This document shows, in pieces, positions 14,212 to 16,174 of a DNA stretch of 16,174 bases (position 1 is the first letter of the stretch; every line of letters begins with the position of its first letter). The stretch is taken from contig CAYIRB010000019.1 in assembly GCA_964365765.1 (NCBI GenBank), forward strand, positions 1 to 16,174, written 5' to 3'. Origin of the DNA: CALRGE01 sp964365765. GTDB taxonomy: Bacteria; Patescibacteriota; Gracilibacteria; UBA1369; 2-02-FULL-48-14. The notes beneath the pieces are model-generated. The model had not been told where the DNA came from, did not search any database, and was given only the letters and a program-made list of their open reading frames with translations. A program made the translations under genes and the position numbers.

Positions 14212-15042
14212 ATGGAAGTAAAAGTTGGTCTAATTCAAATGACGTGTGGCGATAATCCGGCTGAAAATCTGGATAAAATTATTGTTGCCATTAGGGATTT
14301 GGCAGGGCGCGGCGCGCAGATTATTTCCGGCAGTGAATTGCCACTCTCGGAATATTTTTGTCAGCAGAAAAATCAAAGATTTTTCAATTTGGCGGAATCC
14401 GTGCCCGGGCACACCACTGAGAAGTTAGCTCTAATCGCTAAGGAATTAAATGTTGTTATTCTCATGTCGCTTTTTGAAAAGGCCGATGACGGAAAGTTTT
14501 ACAACACGGTTGCCGTGATTGATGCCGACGGAAAATATTTGGGGAGGTACAGAAAAATGCATATTCCGGATGACCCTGAAAATGGTTACGATGAGGCTTA
14601 TTATTTTGCGAAAGGGGATGAGGGTGTGAAAGTTTTTAGCACTGCATACGGAAAAATCGCGCCCATGGTTTGTTACGACCAGTGGTTTCCGGAAGGCGCA
14701 AGGCAAGCCGCCGCGCAAGGTGCGCAAATTCTTTTTTACCCGACCGCGATCGGTTGGCCTGAAAAAGATAGAAAAGAGTTGAATGATGCCGAACATGATG
14801 CTTGGCAAATTATGCAAAGGTCTCACGCAATCGCAAATAATGTTTTTGTCTGTCCTACCAATCGTGTCGGACTTGAAGGTTCTTTGAAATTTTGGGGAAC
14901 TTCTTTTGTTTGTGATCCTTACGGACGGGTTGTTGCTAAAGCCGACAGCGAAAGCGAAACAAATTTGCTTGCGACTTGCGATTTATCGATTACGGACGAA
15001 ATGCGAAAAGATTGGCCGTTTTTAAAACAATATGAAGTATAA
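14212..15042 (+). CDS. aguB: N-carbamoylputrescine amidase (nitrilase superfamily)
   Basis: A 276-residue carbon-nitrogen hydrolase that cleaves N-carbamoylputrescine to putrescine, CO2 and ammonia. The nitrilase Glu-Lys-Cys triad is visible: Glu42 (SGSELPLSEYFCQ, equivalent to the QELF..PYFCQ segment of known AguB), Lys115 (YRKMHIPDDP) and Cys154 (PMVCYDQWFPE). The KMHIPDDP and CYDQWFPEGAR segments are characteristic of the N-carbamoylputrescine amidase branch and separate it from beta-ureidopropionase and other nitrilases. Length is slightly below the usual 280-300. It starts 12 bases after the deoxyhypusine synthase-like gene and its 3' end overlaps agmatine deiminase by 11 bases, so the last two steps are coupled. 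One oddity is that the usual residue before the catalytic Glu is replaced in SGSEL, which does not remove a catalytic group. Confidence 0.93.
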   Translation: MEVKVGLIQMTCGDNPAENLDKIIVAIRDLAGRGAQIISGSELPLSEYFCQQKNQRFFNLAESVPGHTTEKLALIAKELNVVILMSLFEKADDGKFYNTVAVIDADGKYLGRYRKMHIPDDPENGYDEAYYFAKGDEGVKVFSTAYGKIAPMVCYDQWFPEGARQAAAQGAQILFYPTAIGWPEKDRKELNDAEHDAWQIMQRSHAIANNVFVCPTNRVGLEGSLKFWGTSFVCDPYGRVVAKADSESETNLLATCDLSITDEMRKDWPFLKQYEV

Positions 15043-16063
15043 AATGCCCGCGGAGTGGGAAAAGCACGAGGCCACTTGGCTGGCCTGGCCCCACAACATA
15101 AGTCACTGGCCCGGAAACTTTGGCCCCATTCCCGCCGTTTTTGCCAAGATTGCAGTGACTCTTTCAGAAGGCGAAAACGTTTATATTTGCGTGAAAGATC
15201 AAGAGATGGAGGACTCTGCGCGCGCGGAGATTGAAAAACTTATTAAAACCGAAAAGGCGGCTTCGCCGCTGAAAATCAAATTCTTTCATATTCCCACAGA
15301 CGCTTCTTGGTCGCGCGACCACGGTCCGATTTTTGTTAGAGATGAAAATGGTAAACTAATTATTACGGATTGGATTTTCAATTCTTGGGGCGGAAAGTAC
15401 GAACCTTGGGATCAAGACGACCTTGTTCCGCAAAAAATTTCAAAAATTTTCAACATTCCTTATTTGGAACCCGGAATTGTTTTAGAAGGAGGTTCGATCG
15501 AAGTGAACGGCAAAGGCGTTTTGCTTACAACTCGCCAGTGCCTTTTGAATAAAAATCGAAACCCCCATCTTTCACAGGCGCAAATTGAGAAATATTTGGG
15601 TGACTATCTGGGTGCTGACAAAATACTTTGGCTTGAAGAAGGTATTGTGGGCGACGACACCGACGGCCACATTGATGATATCGCGCGCTTTGTGGATGAA
15701 CAAACTATTGTCACGGTTGTTGAAGATAAAAAAAATGATGAGAATTATGAAATTTTGCAAAAAAATCTGCGTGATTTAAAAGAGATGAGAGATGTTGATG
15801 GTCAGCCTTTTAAAATAGTTGAATTGCCAATGCCTGATCCTGTTATTTATGAAGATCAGCGTTTGCCCGCCAGTTACGCAAACTTTTACATTGGAAATTC
15901 GCTTGTAATTGTTCCAACGTTTCGTTGTTCAAAAGATGAAGTTGTTTTAGAAACTTTGCGCGCTTTATTCCCCGGCCGGAAAGTTGTGGGAATCGATTGC
16001 GTCGATTTGGTGTGGGGATTGGGGACTTTGCACTGTTCTACTCAACAGATGCCGGATGCTTGA
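15032..16063 (+). CDS. aguA: Agmatine deiminase
   Basis: A 343-residue member of the guanidino-group-modifying (PPAD-type) superfamily, which hydrolyses agmatine to N-carbamoylputrescine and ammonia. Family motifs are complete: MPAEWEKHEATWLAWP at the N-terminus, DASWSRDHGPIFV, LEGGSIEVNG, TDGHIDD and the C-terminal GTLHCSTQQ with catalytic Cys335 beside His334. Usual length is 340-370. The ATG at 15032 overlaps aguB by 11 bases; a second ATG at 15044, after the aguB stop, also fits because the family core begins at MPAEW. The product is the substrate of the gene immediately upstream. Arginine decarboxylase, which makes agmatine, is not in the window. The -35 box of the next gene's promoter overlaps this stop codon. 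Confidence 0.96.
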   Translation: MKYKMPAEWEKHEATWLAWPHNISHWPGNFGPIPAVFAKIAVTLSEGENVYICVKDQEMEDSARAEIEKLIKTEKAASPLKIKFFHIPTDASWSRDHGPIFVRDENGKLIITDWIFNSWGGKYEPWDQDDLVPQKISKIFNIPYLEPGIVLEGGSIEVNGKGVLLTTRQCLLNKNRNPHLSQAQIEKYLGDYLGADKILWLEEGIVGDDTDGHIDDIARFVDEQTIVTVVEDKKNDENYEILQKNLRDLKEMRDVDGQPFKIVELPMPDPVIYEDQRLPASYANFYIGNSLVIVPTFRCSKDEVVLETLRALFPGRKVVGIDCVDLVWGLGTLHCSTQQMPDA

Positions 16064-16088
16064 CAGGTATTATGTATTATGATATACA
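16060..16088 (+). promoter_or_regulatory. Near-consensus sigma-70 type promoter after agmatine deiminase
   Basis: A perfect TTGACA (16060-16065) is followed by exactly 17 bases and TATACA (16083-16088), preceded by TGA, an extended -10 (TGn). Transcription would begin near 16095, leaving about 26 bases before the ATG at 16121. This is the best promoter match in the window. It starts inside the agmatine deiminase stop region, which suggests the next gene is transcribed independently. Confidence 0.65.
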
Positions 16089-16120
16089 TTGAACACAACA
16101 TTATTACCTAATTACATTTC

Positions 16121-16174
16121 ATGGCAGAAAGACGAATGGAAAAAGATTCCCAGAGAGAACTGCTTGGGGCGGCA
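16121..16174 (+). CDS. N-terminus of an unidentified protein, cut by the window end
   Basis: An ATG at 16121 opens a frame of 18 codons running off the window (MAERRMEKDSQRELLGAA). The start sits about 26 bases behind a strong promoter and no stop interrupts it. RRMEKDS faintly recalls the N-terminus of class II fumarase/aspartase proteins, but the usual Gly-Glu that follows is missing, so I do not assign a function. No Shine-Dalgarno sequence is seen, as for the neighbouring genes. Confidence 0.5.
   Translation, partial: MAERRMEKDSQRELLGAA

Noticed and set aside
16061..16063. TGA of agmatine deiminase read as glycine (Gracilibacteria-type code)
   Set aside because: The protein ends normally just after its conserved HCSTQQ motif, and typA also ends properly at TGA, so TGA acts as a stop here.

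Overview
The window (roughly mid-40s % GC by eye) is tightly packed bacterial chromosome with no rRNA, tRNA, CRISPR array or insertion sequence that I can see. Genes run in long same-strand blocks with 4-14 bp overlaps. TAA, TAG and TGA all act as stops, so the standard bacterial code applies. Almost none of the starts has a Shine-Dalgarno sequence. Small genome style, non-SD starts, a bacterial deoxyhypusine-synthase-like protein, a tiny chorismate mutase and many GT-C/flippase membrane genes suggest an uncultured lineage, possibly Patescibacteria/CPR (Peregrinibacteria-like). That placement is an inference; there is no marker gene that settles it.

Layout. 1-1767 (+): 3' nearly complete typA/bipA GTPase, overlapping tail-to-tail with the next block. 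4760-1727 (-): secreted five-cysteine protein, YajQ family protein, C39-like lipoprotein protease, Wzx/MATE-type flippase. 4761-4966: a 206 bp gap with short repeats and a hairpin. 10224-4967 (-): Nramp-related metal transporter followed by two large GT-C type membrane glycosyltransferases. 10271-11350 (+): membrane-anchored beta-lactamase-like serine hydrolase, divergent from the Nramp gene. 13072-11385 (-): U32 'peptidase' of the tRNA/rRNA hydroxylase type, a single-cluster ferredoxin and a short AroQ chorismate mutase, all overlapping. 13171-16063 (+): deoxyhypusine-synthase-like protein, N-carbamoylputrescine amidase, agmatine deiminase. 16121-end: start of another + strand gene behind a near-consensus promoter.

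How the genes work together. The polyamine operon turns agmatine into N-carbamoylputrescine and then putrescine; the DHS-like enzyme, with its catalytic lysine intact, would then transfer an aminobutyl group from a polyamine, most likely to make homospermidine or a related product, because bacteria lack the eIF5A substrate. The opposite-strand trio is the most interesting object: TrhP/RlhA-type U32 proteins need an Fe-S cluster and prephenate for RNA hydroxylation, and here the U32 gene is translationally linked to a ferredoxin and to the enzyme that makes prephenate. The chorismate mutase is interrupted by an in-frame TAA just before its conserved C-terminal Ser/Gln helix, so it is either recently damaged, deliberately short, or mis-sequenced. 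The GT-C enzymes and the flippase point to assembly and export of a surface glycan or glycolipid.
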